A stretch of DNA of 50,634 nt, from NCBI GenBank assembly GCA_013054445.1, contig JAAMPI010000221.1, positions 1 to 50,634 of the forward strand. The letters run 5' to 3'. The notes beneath the pieces were generated by a model. That model made no database searches. It had not been told where the DNA came from and saw only the letters and a list, made by a program, of their open reading frames with translations. This stretch comes from Cudoniella acicularis (taxonomy: Eukaryota; Ascomycota; Leotiomycetes; Helotiales; Helotiaceae). The position numbers and the translations under genes are program-made. Positions 34,043 to 45,117 of the stretch are shown one piece after another (within the stretch, counting starts at the first letter, position 1; each line of letters starts with the position of its first letter).

Positions 34043-36301
34043 ATGATTCAACTTTTCTTCCTGCCAGTTCTGGCAGTGATATTCGTAAGTTTCTCTGCAT
34101 ATTTAAATACTTTGAACTGCATATCTGATCATGTCACTACTACAGTTTCTCCTGTATCACTTTTCAAGAGCGATCTACAACGTCTTCTTCCACCCATTGC
34201 GTCATTTCCCTGGCCCATTATTAGCTAGGGCAAGTCGATTGATGTGGAGTTATCACACATTCAACGGCGATCTTACCAAATATACGACTGAATGCCATAG
34301 AAAATATGGAGATACTGTTCGCATTGCTCCAAACGAGCTTTCATACACTAAAAGTGAAGCTGTGAGTAAATTCCACAACATACTCCCTCCCTACCCTCCC
34401 TTCATACTTGGGGATGCATATTGTTAGGTTTCAACCAAGTGGTAGCCGTGCTGTTGTGGCTCCAGGCTTTTCAAGAGTTATCAAATATTTACTTGTTTCT
34501 TATATCAAAAACTTTCCAGTAGCTGACCTATTCTTATCCAGTGGCCTGGTAAGCTTATCTTCAAATATTTGTGCGATTCCAAATTTTAACTCAACATTGA
34601 AGATATTTACGGACATCGACTGGCCAATGGCCAGGGGAACTTACCCAAACCAACGCATGGTAGACGTCCACCAGTGAATGGAGTCAATAGTATGGTAAGT
34701 TGTTACTTTTTCTTTCATTACTTAAAGGTGTACTCAAGTAACTGTCGGACAGATAGCTGCCAACGAGGAAGACCATCGTCGAATGAGACGCCTCCAATCG
34801 CACATGTTCTCCGAAAAGGCACTTGCTGCTCAAGAGCCACTGATCACCACATACATTGATCTGTTGGTTTCCAGACTTCACGAACAGGCTAGAACTCCCG
34901 AGACCAATATTGTCGATATTGTCAAATGGTATAAGTAAGGACACCTATTCTCTGGCTACAGACTGAAGCCACATAAGCTTGCGCAAGGCCGAAGTGTTCG
35001 TGTCACGAGTGGATCTGATAGTAAATTTACTTCCGAGTAAAGCTAACCTCGACTCTGCAGCTACACTACTTTCGACATTCTCGGCGATTTAGCATTCGGT
35101 GATTCTTTTGGTTGCCTCAAGTCGGACGTCCTTCACGTATGTATCACACCTACACAGTGATCATTCATATAAGCTTACACAAGCCTCCAGCCATGGATTA
35201 CCAACATTTTCCAAGCCGTCAAAGACGCGAGCTTTTTCAGAGCGGCTTATGGTATCCCCTGGCCATTCGGAAAGCTGGCTAATTACATGAAACCAAAAAG
35301 GTTAACAGGGTCTACAGAAAAACAGTTTGCTTTCGCATCCGCGAAGGCGAAGGAGAGATTGTCGCAGGGATCGACTGATCGCGCCGACTTTATGAGTTAT
35401 ATCCTTAGATATAATGACGAGAAAGGGTACGGCACATCCAAAATATTCATTGCACGGGTGTGGGTCTGACCAATACCAGAATGACGGTACCCGAAATCGA
35501 AAGCAATGCTTCTCTTCTCATCATTGCTGGCAGCGAGACAAGTATATCCCCCCTCCCCCAATAAAGCATTGCAGAACCTAACTATTCCAAGCTGCAACCT
35601 TCCTATCCGGCATAACCTACCACCTTCTCTCCAACCCCCCGGTCTTGAAGCAACTTACAGACCTCATCCGCACAACCTTCCCGTCGGAGAAAGACATCAA
35701 CATCCTCAGCATCCAACACCTCGAGTACTTCACCGCCTGCCTCGAAGAAGGTTTCCGCACCTACCCACCAGTACCAACCGGAGTCCCACGCATTACAACC
35801 GCAGAGGGAAACATTATCTGTAACACATACGTCCCGCCCAACACAATTGTCGCCATTCCGCAATACACTTTGTACAGTTCCCCCAAAAACTGGACTGATC
35901 CCGAGAAATTTGTTCCGGAGAGGTGGTTGAAGGATCCGCCGGAGAGGTATGCGCATGATAACAAGAAGGCTATGCAGCCGTTCAGTATTGGGCCAAGGAA
36001 TTGCATTGGAAGGAAGTGAGTAGATTTTCTGTTGGTTATCAATGTTTCTCATGAGTTGTGCTAACTATGGTGCAATAGTCTTGCTTATGCTGAGATGAGA
36101 CTCATCCTCGCTCGTGTCCTCTGGAACTTCGACTTCGAACTTCAGCCAGATAGCCAGCACTGGACTTCTCAGAAGGTACGTTGGTCCAAATAACCGTCTG
36201 TTTATCACTTTACTCACACGTGATTCTTGCAGATCTACGGTCTTTGGGAGAAAATCCCACTGAATGTGAAGCTCATCCCTCGCGTGTTTACGGAAGCATG
36301 A
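34043..36301 (+). CDS. Cytochrome P450, 11 exons, intact (isotrichodermin-hydroxylase-like)
   Basis: Exons are 34043-34084, 34146-34361, 34542-34548, 34603-34694, 34753-34934, 35061-35136, 35191-35426, 35480-35541, 35592-36015, 36079-36175 and 36233-36301, giving 500 aa with all phases consistent. An N-terminal membrane anchor (IQLFFLPVLAVIF) is followed by HPLRHFPGPLLARASRL. Further motifs are DIYGHR, DHRRMRRLQSHMFS, I-helix AGSETT (about 300-305), ExxR in EEGFR (357-360), VPERW (412-416) and heme loop FSIGPRNCIGRN with ligand Cys442. The third exon is only 7 nt (TGGCCTG). A microsomal haem monooxygenase needing cytochrome P450 reductase is expected; the substrate is unknown. The sequence style resembles fungal secondary-metabolism P450s of the isotrichodermin C-15 hydroxylase group. 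Confidence 0.93.
34542..34548 (+). other. 7-nt microexon of the P450 gene
   Basis: The upstream acceptor is TTATCCAG and the downstream donor is GTAAGC. The exon is TGGCCTG. It completes AWPDIYGHR between ...TKSEA and IYGHR. Without it the frame and the near-invariant Trp are lost. The flanking introns are 34362-34541 (180 nt) and 34549-34602 (54 nt). Confidence 0.78.
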
Positions 36302-36756
36302 ACACATATCTTGTGAAGGGTGACGCATTTAGTCTTCCTCTCCACTTTAGCAGGTGTGGTCGAAGTTTTTCCATGTCCCGGTTTCTAAATCGCAATAGTT
36401 TTTGAGCGAAGATTGGTTCTCGGGCCTTTAGCACTCTGCGTTGAAATTGTAGTGCCTGTGGATATAATAGCAGCATGGTATTTCAAATAAAGTTGCTCGC
36501 CTTTCTATGAGTCTTTACAAATTTCTTCAACCGGTGGTTCGATTTGCCGTAAAAAGGATTGAAATTTGTTCTATATTCGCATGTTAAGGGGCCTTAAAAC
36601 CATGAATGTTTATCTTTATGTTATGAATTGATAACTAATAGAGGTTCATATTATCTCAAGCTGCTCAAAACCAAAAAAACTCTACCCAAACTCTAAAATT
36701 CGTCTACATTCTCCACAAACCCCCTCAAATGAAGTAGCAAAAATCGAATCAAGCCT

Positions 36757-38582
36757 TCAACCTCCTCTCCACCTCCTCTCCACCTCCTCCCTAATCAACC
36801 TCCCCATTTCCCCATCAACCCTCCCAAAAATCTCCAACGCCTTCTCCCTCACCTGTTCCTCCGCACCCACCAAATCCGCCCCCACATTCCCCACAAAAGC
36901 CTCCCTCTGTCCCGTCCCCCCAAAAACCCCCCAAAGCAATCTCGGCTGCTCATAATCCACTTCCTGCATCTCACTAGTCCAAGCCGTGACCTTCCCCGCC
37001 CACTCATCATGCGCCGCATCCGTGAATGTGCGCAGCGGTTTTGCAAGAGGTACAAACGACGAACGAACATAGTTGGGATCAGGACCGTAATTGCCAGCGA
37101 AATTTCCAGCGCCGTCACGTTGATAGGGACTGTAGACGGGAGAGTAAGCTCGATTGGACGAGAGTAGTTGGTAGTTTGTGCCGAGGCGGTAGCGGGCTGC
37201 GTCGGGGTAGCTGAACATGCGGGCTTGGAGCATGGGGTCTGTGGATGGTGCGATACCAGGGACCATGGTTGAGGGCGAGAATGCTGCGGTTTCGATATCT
37301 GCGAAGTAATTTTGGGGCTGCGATTTATAAAAGTTAGTGGTTGTTTTTGAAGGGCGGGGTTGCGAAGGGTTAAGCGAGGGTGGAAAAGGGGAGGGGTACG
37401 TACATTTCGGTTCAAAGTTAGTTCCCAAATGGACGCAGGGGGAAATCAGCGTGTGGCCAGACTTTCGTCATATCGAAAATATTCCATTTGTATTTCTCCG
37501 CTTGTTCTGCACTCATAACTTGCACGTATGCCGTCCAGCTTGGGAAATCTCCCTTTTCAATGCTTTCAAATAGATCTTGGGTGTTGTGATCTGGGTTGCT
37601 GCCTGCTAGTTTTTCTGCTTCTTCAGCAGTGAAATTCTTGATTCCTTGGTTGGATTTTAAGTGGGTTTTCACATAGGGGAAGGAGGTTGGAGTTGTGAAT
37701 TTGTAGGTGTGTCCGCTGAAGGCGTGGGTGTGGCGGAGGGAATAGGGGGTGCCGCGGTCGGAGAAGAGAACCATTAGTTGATGGGTGCCTTCGGGGTTGC
37801 TGTTGTGGTAGTCCCAGAACTGAATGAGTGTTAGAGAATGAAGTGGAAATTGGAAGTGTGAAACTTACCATTGTCGAATCGAGGAGGTTGGTTTGGGGGT
37901 TGCGCTTGTGGGATCTGTTCAGAGAAGGAAATTTGATGGGATCTCTGATAAAGAAAACTGGCTATGGGTTTGTCAGCATGGTATCCTTTAAGGTTTAATC
38001 TGTCTTTCGTCCAATGACGGCTTGTCCCGAGCTGAAATCTTACGCACCGTGTTGTTGGAAAACCCAATCTTGGTTACCCTCCTCAGTATAGAATTTGATG
38101 GCCCATCCTCTCACATCTCTCGCGGTATCAGCTGATCCTTTCTCCCCACCAACTGTTGATATTCTAGCCAGAACTGGAGTCTCTTTTCCCACCCCATTCA
38201 GGAAATTTGCAGAAGTGATATCGGAGATGTCATGTGTGACCTCGAGTTTACCAAATGCACCAGCTGCTTTAGCGTGGACAACTCTGTTATTTTGCATTAG
38301 CTAATTGTTTAACTTGAATAAGGTGAAAGGATTCTTGCCGTTCTGGGATTCTTTCACGTGCGAAATGCGCAAGGGTTTCGATGAGCTGCGTGTCTTGCAG
38401 GAGAAGCAAGCCCCCTCCATTTTGATTGATTCGGAGAGCGGTCGTTGGATCCCCGATTGGAGCACCCTCTGCGAGAGTATAAGTGGGGTTCGTCTTGGAG
38501 TTTAACTTGGCGCATAAAAGTCAGTCGATATCGCATGAGAGGATGTATCCACGATCAGAGAGGTACTCACTTGTGAAGCCAT
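36757..38582 (-). pseudogene. Small-subunit heme catalase with two 1-bp indels
   Basis: Exons (minus) are 38582-38571, 38505-38339, 38283-38048, 37961-37869, 37819-37404 and 37317-36757. Correcting two single-base slips gives 493 aa. Start: [29 protein letters not shown] contains the distal His (about 63). FFIRDPIKFPSL, FWDYHNSNPEGTHQLMVLFSDRG and RMFSYPDAARYRLG follow, the last with the proximal haem Tyr (about 345). Slip 1: an extra C at 38057-38058 turns the expected NNTP, with the catalytic Asn, into QQH. Slip 2: one missing base near 37422 turns GKLTLNRN into GN-stop, removing the haem-ligand part. Intron 2 (38338-38284) is GC-AG. There are no other lesions, so assembly error is plausible. 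The product would disproportionate hydrogen peroxide, in cytosol or peroxisome. Confidence 0.85.
38284..38338 (-). other. GC-AG intron in the catalase gene
   Basis: On the minus strand, exon 2 ends ...ATCCCAGAACG. The intron starts GCAAGA and ends AATAACAG, and the next exon starts AGTTGTCCACG. Joining gives [12 protein letters not shown], an almost invariant catalase motif, so the junction is fixed by protein conservation. No GT occurs at the boundary. Confidence 0.88.
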
Positions 38583-39947
38583 TTTAACCTTTGGATTTTC
38601 TCTGATTTTAATGGAATTAAAAATCGAATTCCGGTATGACCATAGCTCCAGCGACCTCATTCTAATGCAGGAAAATTCCATCTTCTTGTATTCTTTTTCT
38701 GATGTGTAACCATTACTCCGTGACTGATGGTACTTCTGAAATCCCTTTCTTTTACTTCTCGCACGTACCGAGGCCCTTGGAGGCTAACAAAACAGTCAAA
38801 AGTTAAACTATCCTAGCAATTAATTTTTCCGACAAAAATAATCCTCCAATACTTTATCCGGCATTTCTCAACGCTGGGTTTCAACTTAGTAAACCTGTCA
38901 AGTGGTTTCAAAATACCACAGTAGCTAAATCATTGAACTTTTTTTTATCTTTAAGATGAACACACTCGGGATTTACACTCGGGCTTTCATGCCTCCTACT
39001 GAGCGATCTGAAAAATCTAGGCTGAGTAGTCTAAAATGACCTGGATACCCCTACCCTACCGTTCCCTTCTTCTGCGAAGTAATGAAGTTAGATTAGTTAT
39101 CACAATTCGACTTCTAATTAATAGTTTTACAATAGACTCGTACTATCTTTAAATCTGCGAATTGTATCCATTTTTTTAATAATATAAAATTTAACAAATC
39201 ATTTTATGCAGAGCCACCTGTAGTTTTCTCGCCCACAAAATCCTTGTTTTGGAAAACGCAATTGACTAATCATAGAATTTCGCATGCAATCCAGCAAAGA
39301 CGCCATTTTGACATCAGAACACATGCACGTTTGACAAGCGCATAAGTTACTGATCACTTACCCTTGCTGTAAGAATTATTCCCGGAGCCTCCTTCTTATT
39401 CCTATTATGATTTAGTCCCAAAATTGCGGCGTGCGTCACAGTAAGCCATCTGCATCGCTAGCGCGCAACTCTTGGGATCATAGCCTGTTAATCTTCCCCG
39501 AATTCGGAATGTGTACTGGTCAAGTGGCGGCCACACTGAAATTAAGGTTCGCCTCCTGGCTACGCATCCCCGAAGTAGCCAGGGGGACATGCCGACCCAC
39601 CCCCGAGCGCAAAAACACCTCTTACACGAGCCTGCCATCGACGTCATTTCCCCGGAAATCCAAAAATTGTCGCACAAGAAACGATTCCGAGATTCGCCGT
39701 TAGACTTGAAGTCGGTTGCGTGGATTTGTGAACGGGATGGTGTTGCCACCTCTGCAGCTGCATCGAGACTCGAGAGCACGACATGGACATGGGGCCCGCT
39801 GCGCTGGGTACTTGGCAATGAGACGCGGCATATATAGATAAGATTTGAAATCCACGGAAGTCCAGCGATCGAGATCTTCAAAAAAAAAAAAATTTCGATC
39901 GATCAATCTCAGCACACAGGAATCGACTCCTTTTTGAAAGTTTTATC
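38583..39947. promoter_or_regulatory. Intergenic region between divergent catalase and bZIP genes, TATA-like site
   Basis: The catalase (minus) and bZIP (plus) genes diverge from this 1.37-kb region, which must contain both promoters. A TATATAGATA stretch at about 39831-39840 lies about 110 bp before the bZIP ATG. A poly-A run and two GATCGATC-like repeats are at about 39882-39904. The middle (38800-39230) is AT-rich. Open frames on both strands at 39405-39881 overlap and look like chance. Confidence 0.45.
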
Positions 39948-40811
39948 ATGACTTCTTCAATTATGAGCCAGTTTGTGAACGAGAACAAGTTCGACTTCGA
40001 ATCGTTCCTTGGCGACAGTGACCGGCTTGATTGCACCACCACTACGATGGGATCGCTCCAGGGGTGTCAAGCCCTCTACTACCCCAGCCTTGGCATTAGT
40101 GGCGGAGCAGAAAACTTTGTATGTGATTAGGTTATAATCACTGTAATGCAAATCTTATACTAATGTAAAGTAGGAGCCTTCCTTTCAGTATTCTTCGATT
40201 GATCTCTGGGATCTATCATCACTCTCAGCTATCCAACAACCATCCAATCAAGAAGCAATTCAAGTAGCTCCTGCTATCTGGTCAAATGGAGATTCAAATA
40301 TAATTGGTTCAATTTCCAATAGCACGGTAGATGTAAGTTACTGCTGAACACTTGCGACTTGATGCTTGAATGGCCCTGACATTTTTAGTGTTTCACAGAC
40401 GATTTTTCTGCCCAGGAAGCCTGGTCTCCATCATCAACCGGAACAAACAGCTCTGAGCAGACAATTAAACAACCTTCACCAGAAGCCTCGGACGCCTCAT
40501 CTTGTGTGAATGATAGCAGCTTTGGACGCAGTCGAAAGCAGACAAAAAAACCCAAGATTGACAAGGCAGTAAGACTCGAGGTAAGAGAGTCCTAGATCTT
40601 ATTCACAATAAACATTTGAGGCTAATTTATATATTAGAAACGACGAGAGAAGAACCGAACATCACAACGGAAATTCCGCGAAAGAAAGGAAAAGTACATC
40701 CAGGAACTGGAGGAGCAATGTCGAGATTTACAAGCACGTCACGATGCTTTGCTCCGGTCCATCGCTGGCAGTAACATCGACGCAGCGAATCGATTGCAAT
40801 CTTGGGATTAG
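39948..40811 (+). CDS. bZIP transcription factor, four exons
   Basis: Exons are 39948-40118, 40174-40332, 40389-40580 and 40638-40811 (introns 55, 56 and 57 nt, all phase 0), giving 231 aa. The N-terminus MTSSIMSQFVNENKFDFESF and middle are acidic, Ser/Gln-rich and probably activating. A Lys-rich stretch precedes the basic region KRREKNRTSQRKFRERKEKY, which fits the Asn-x3-Gln-Arg pattern of fungal Yap-like or AP-1-like bZIPs. It is followed by a short zipper (IQELEEQCRDLQARHDALL) that runs nearly to the C-terminus. A nuclear DNA-binding dimer is expected. No C-terminal Cys-rich redox domain of the Yap1 type is present. It is divergent from a catalase gene and upstream of a GMC oxidoreductase, so control of neighbouring redox genes is possible but unproven. 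Confidence 0.92.
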
Positions 40812-42335
40812 TAAGAAGGCGACAATTCGCGTTCACACAGGATTTTGGTTTCACAATTTGAGCGAGGTGTTTGAGGTGTTTTTTATGTGTAGGATAGGCG
40901 ATATTTTGGAGACGGCGGATTTTTTGAGGCAGGGTATATATATATTTGGTGTTGACCTGTTTGAAGAATACATCGGAGAAAAGTTTCGGCTTTTAGGATA
41001 ACAGGATTCAAGGGAGACAAAATATTCAAAATGGTAGATAATGATTTTCCATGTGCAAATTCACTCTGCACGTGCTAAAATCAAAGTGCCAACTGCCGAG
41101 TCATTTAGTGTGCCGGCCAAGGCTTTTTCTGAAGCGAATCAAACTCACAAAGAGCGTGAGAAAGATACGGGATGGCGTGTGCAGCAGCCCGAGTTTTGAA
41201 AGCGTTCGCAGCCATTCAAAAACTTTAAAACTGCCTTGCTGGAATTTGAATGTGCTGTCATGCACATAATCTCCTTGCTTCGCATATCTTGAAATGCAGT
41301 AGCACGGCTTCTAAATATGCAATTCCAGCAAATAAGACATAGGTTACAAAACTACCGATTTGAAAGATCACATGGAAATCATAACACCCACTGCAGAGCA
41401 AGAGTTCGCTCATTTTGGAGCAGTATGGAGTATCGCAACTATGCCAATTATTGACAGGTCAAATTTATTTGCTAATTAATAAATTATATTTGCGCAACAA
41501 AAACCAATGAGAATGAAGATACTGGTATCCCATAATGGAAAATGCAACAAGACCACACAGAGAAGTAAATGCGATAAGATAAGATCAAATGCATGAACTG
41601 CACCTCCACATACTTCATGATCTCGGACCCCACGGTGACCCAAATAGGTAAATGAAATTGGTCCAAACAAACACCGAAAAATATATCTAGGTGCGTATGC
41701 CAAGGTGAGATCAAACAGAAAGTGGCAGAATTAAATAAGTTTGCTGACAGCGCTTGCTGTTCGCACAGTAACAAAGCAACACGACAAAAAAAAGCAAAAT
41801 AAACTATGCACGTCAGCGCGGGATTAAGCCACACACATCACATATGCGTGTACCACTGTACCTGGGAGTTGAGTCAACTGGTTCAGTCGCTTTCATATAC
41901 CAAAAGCGAAACCGTACTTGGAAATCCCTGTGCCAGTTCCCTGCTCGTTCGTTTCAAAAATCGCCGACTTCAAGCGAGGTCGGACGGGATGCAGAAGATT
42001 TCCACATAGGTCCGAGATTCCGAGATTTTCGGAATCCTCGTCGGGATCCCGCTTGGCATTGCATTGCATCGCAATACCACGGTCCTGCGTCATGGATAGG
42101 GGCTTTGTCATGAGTATTGACTGTCAATACTATCAATAGATCTGAGTAAACCTCCGAATAGCTTCCATGGGAATAGCTGAACAGAAATATAAGAAGTGTT
42201 TGAAATGCTGCGAAAAATGAATCAATCACTCAACAGCCCAATCTTCACAACCTCTCAAAGCTTTCCTAAAAAGAACGTCTTAAATACCTCGCAATCGTCG
42301 AAAAGCACCTTCGAATTCATATAAAAGCCGAAGCA
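40812..42335. other. Intergenic, no gene recognised
   Basis: 1.5 kb between the bZIP and GMC genes. It starts AT-rich, with TATATATATATTTGG at about 40936, and becomes mixed. Open frames at 41476-41834 (minus) and 41844-42113 (plus) overlap one another and have no family features. The last few hundred bases probably hold the GMC promoter. Confidence 0.4.
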
Positions 42336-44376
42336 ATGGGTTCCATCGAAGTTTCAAAGTCAGAATTCGACTTCATCGTCGTAGGAGGTGAGAGATTCTC
42401 CAATTGCATTTTGCGAGGCTTGCCAGACTAACAAGTCAGGTGGAACTGCTGGTAATGTCGTCGCTGGACGACTCGCTGAGAATCCAAATGTCTCCGTCCT
42501 CGTGATTGAGGCTGGAAAAGGGTAAGTGATATATTTCGCAGATCTCCAATTTGCGCTGATTACAGTTGAAGAAACCCACGAGATGTTCCATTGATCACAA
42601 CTCCAGCTCGAGCTTTCGAGACTCGTGGAAGTGAGTATGATTGGGCGTACAAGACCACGATGATCGATAGGCCTGAATATACTCGTGTCGAGAAGCCCAA
42701 CACCAGAGGGAAGGTCCTTGGTGGTAGCAGTTGTCTCAACTACTATACCTGGGTGAGAGGTAGTGCTGCAACCTTCGATGACTGGGCAGAATTTGGCGGT
42801 GAAACATGGAATTGGGAGAATACCAAGGAGTATTTCGACAAGGTAAGATGCTCCAGTTAAAGTGTACGAGTCTCTCAATTGACTTTTCAAGCCTGCTTGC
42901 TACCACGATGATGAGGGATTGTTTTCGCCAGAGCTTGCAAAGGTTGGCCGCAATGGCCCTCTGCATATCTCTCACTCGGATCTCATTCCAGAGATGAAGC
43001 CCTTCCGTGATGCTTTAACCCAGGCATGGGTCAGCAAGGGTGAAAAGATTTCTGAAGACATTTATTCAGGAGAAATGCACGGCCTCACCCACTGCATGAA
43101 CACCATTTACAAGGGTTTCCGCTCCTCTAGCTATTTCTTCGTTGAAGGCAAGCCAAACATCACCATTCTCGCAGAAACTCATTCCAAGAACCTGATCATT
43201 GAGAATGGTACTGCGACTGGTATCACCATCTTCGGTCACAACGGCGAAGATATCTCTTTCTACGCGAAGAAAGAAGTCATTGTCTCCTCTGGTGTCTTCG
43301 AGTCTCCGAAATTGTTGATGCTTTCCGGTATCGGACCCGAGAAAGAACTTGCTGCTCATGGAATCAAGCCAATTATTGTCTCTGAGCATGTTGGACAGAA
43401 CCTGCTCGATCACCCAATTCTCGCTCACGTTTTCAGACTCAAGGACGGTCTTGGACTTGAAGATCATCTTCTCCGAGCTGGACCCCAACACGATGGTGCT
43501 CTTGCCACTTATAGACGAGACCGGAGCGGACCTCTCGGAAGTGGTCTCCTTGAGTTGGTGGGCTTTCCGAGAATTGATGAATGGTTGAATCAGAGCAAGG
43601 AGTATGTTGCTTTCAAGAAACAAAATGGCGATGTTGACCCGTTCGGTCCTGGCGGACAACCGCATTTCGAAATTGACTTCGTGGTAAGTGACTCGTGAAT
43701 TTCCCAATTCGCAAAGCTAACACAGGAAAAGCCCATGTTTTCTGATGCTTTCCAATGGCATATCCCGACCCCTGCCCAGGGAAGTTGGGTGACTGTTATC
43801 GTTGACTTGTTGAGGCCACTCTCTCGAAACGGACAAGTGAAACTGAACTCCGCCGATCCCCTCGTCCAACCAAATGTTAACCTCAACTTCTTTTCTCATG
43901 ATCTCGACATTGTTGCTTTGCGCCAGGGCGTTCGTTTCATTGATGATATTCTCCAGAATGGCGATAGAATGAAGGATATCATTGGCGAAGACTATCCATG
44001 GCCGATGCCCCGCAATTCAGATGAAGCGATGAACAAGATGATTTTGGAAAGATCACAGACTGGATTCCGTAAGCCCTTCCCAAGTCTCATCCTCATGTCC
44101 TTTTTACTGACTGCGCTAGATCCTTGTGGAACCACTCGTTTGTCGAAGGACATCAGCCAAGGTGTCGTCGATAGTGAACTCAAGGTTCACGGAGTCAAAA
44201 ACCTCCGGGTGATCGATGCCTCTGTTTTCCCAGTCATCCCTGATTGCCGAATTCAGAATGCCGTGTACATGGTTGCTGAAAAGGTGATCGAGCCTCGAAA
44301 ATTGAATGAAGACAATCAACTAACAGATTGACAGGGTGCCGATTTGATCAAAGCTCAATATCCAGAGCTCTATTAA
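42336..44376 (+). CDS. GMC-family FAD oxidoreductase, seven exons
   Basis: Exons are 42336-42387, 42440-42521, 42572-42842, 42892-43683, 43732-44068, 44120-44283 and 44335-44376, giving 579 aa (an acceptor at 43725 would add Glu-Lys). FAD-binding FDFIVVGGGTAGNVVAGRL (about 11-29) is followed by VLVIEAGKG, the GMC signature GKVLGGSSCLNYYTWVRG, the second signature SSGVFESPKLLMLSGIGP, and C-terminal HPCGTTRL with the expected catalytic His (about 512). VIPDCRIQNAVYMVAEKGADL closes the FAD site. Where most GMC enzymes have Asn or His after P-D/S-G/C, this one has Arg555. No signal peptide is seen, so it is probably intracellular (alcohol or choline dehydrogenase-like). Substrate is unknown. Six introns of 49-52 nt all keep phase. 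Intact. Confidence 0.93.
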
Positions 44377-45117
44377 AGGAAGCGCGACCGTAGTGCTTTG
44401 CACGCTAAGAAAGAAGAATTGTCGATGTAATAATGTGGCGGTTGATTGATTGACTTCAAAAAGTTGAGAGGGGTTGTAATGCGGGGAAGCTCTTTATCCT
44501 TTTCAAATTTAGTAAATACGTCATCGAATTGAATTGAAAGTAATAAATTGCAACGAATACAACTCTACTCAATAGAAAAACGCGGTCGACGCGTACCTCG
44601 TTTCTTCTGGACTGTCGAGGTCTTCGTGATGCGTATGGCGCGTCCACTAAACTGCAGGCTTTGTAATTATTTTTTTGTCATTTTGATGCCTAGTGGCTGA
44701 TTTGACTCGTTAATTCCGGTGTTTGCGTGTCGGTCGAGTACTTGTGCCTAGACTCCTAGTGGCTGAAATTCAGGGGTAAGGCGGTGTGCAGCGGTATTAT
44801 TTCGAGAAGGACGAGGCGGGGGCCTGTCTTGATATGTTGGGGGCCACCACCTATCTACGGAGTGCAGGATTACGTTCATGGTATGTTCAAAGCTGATTGG
44901 TGGTTCACCAAAAGAACTTTATTGTTACCCCGGAAGTCAGAGTGCTTTTGCAGAAGTGGCTGTGCGGCACGGCGGGGCTCTCAATATTCGATGTCGCACA
45001 TTACAATCAGAGTTTGTGCGCTCCTCTTCTCGACCGTAAATATGTCTCGCTGGTCTCGCGATATTCTTCTGTCTGAATATCGAGTCTTCATCGTTCATCA
45101 AAAAGTAGAATTACATC
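44377..45117. other. Intergenic
   Basis: No gene is supported. CCTAGTGGCTGA occurs twice as a 12-bp direct repeat, at about 44690 and 44755. A purine/pyrimidine mix with short overlapping frames is all that is seen. Confidence 0.4.

Noticed and set aside
37958..38047. Catalase intron 3 ending at CCAG (37958) giving QQHVFF
   Set aside because: It keeps the uncorrected frame but deletes the conserved N-N-T-P. The acceptor at 37962 with one extra C upstream restores the invariant motif.
39405..39881. 158-codon minus-strand and 108-codon plus-strand frames upstream of the bZIP gene
   Set aside because: They overlap one another in the putative promoter, have no motifs, and are best read as chance.
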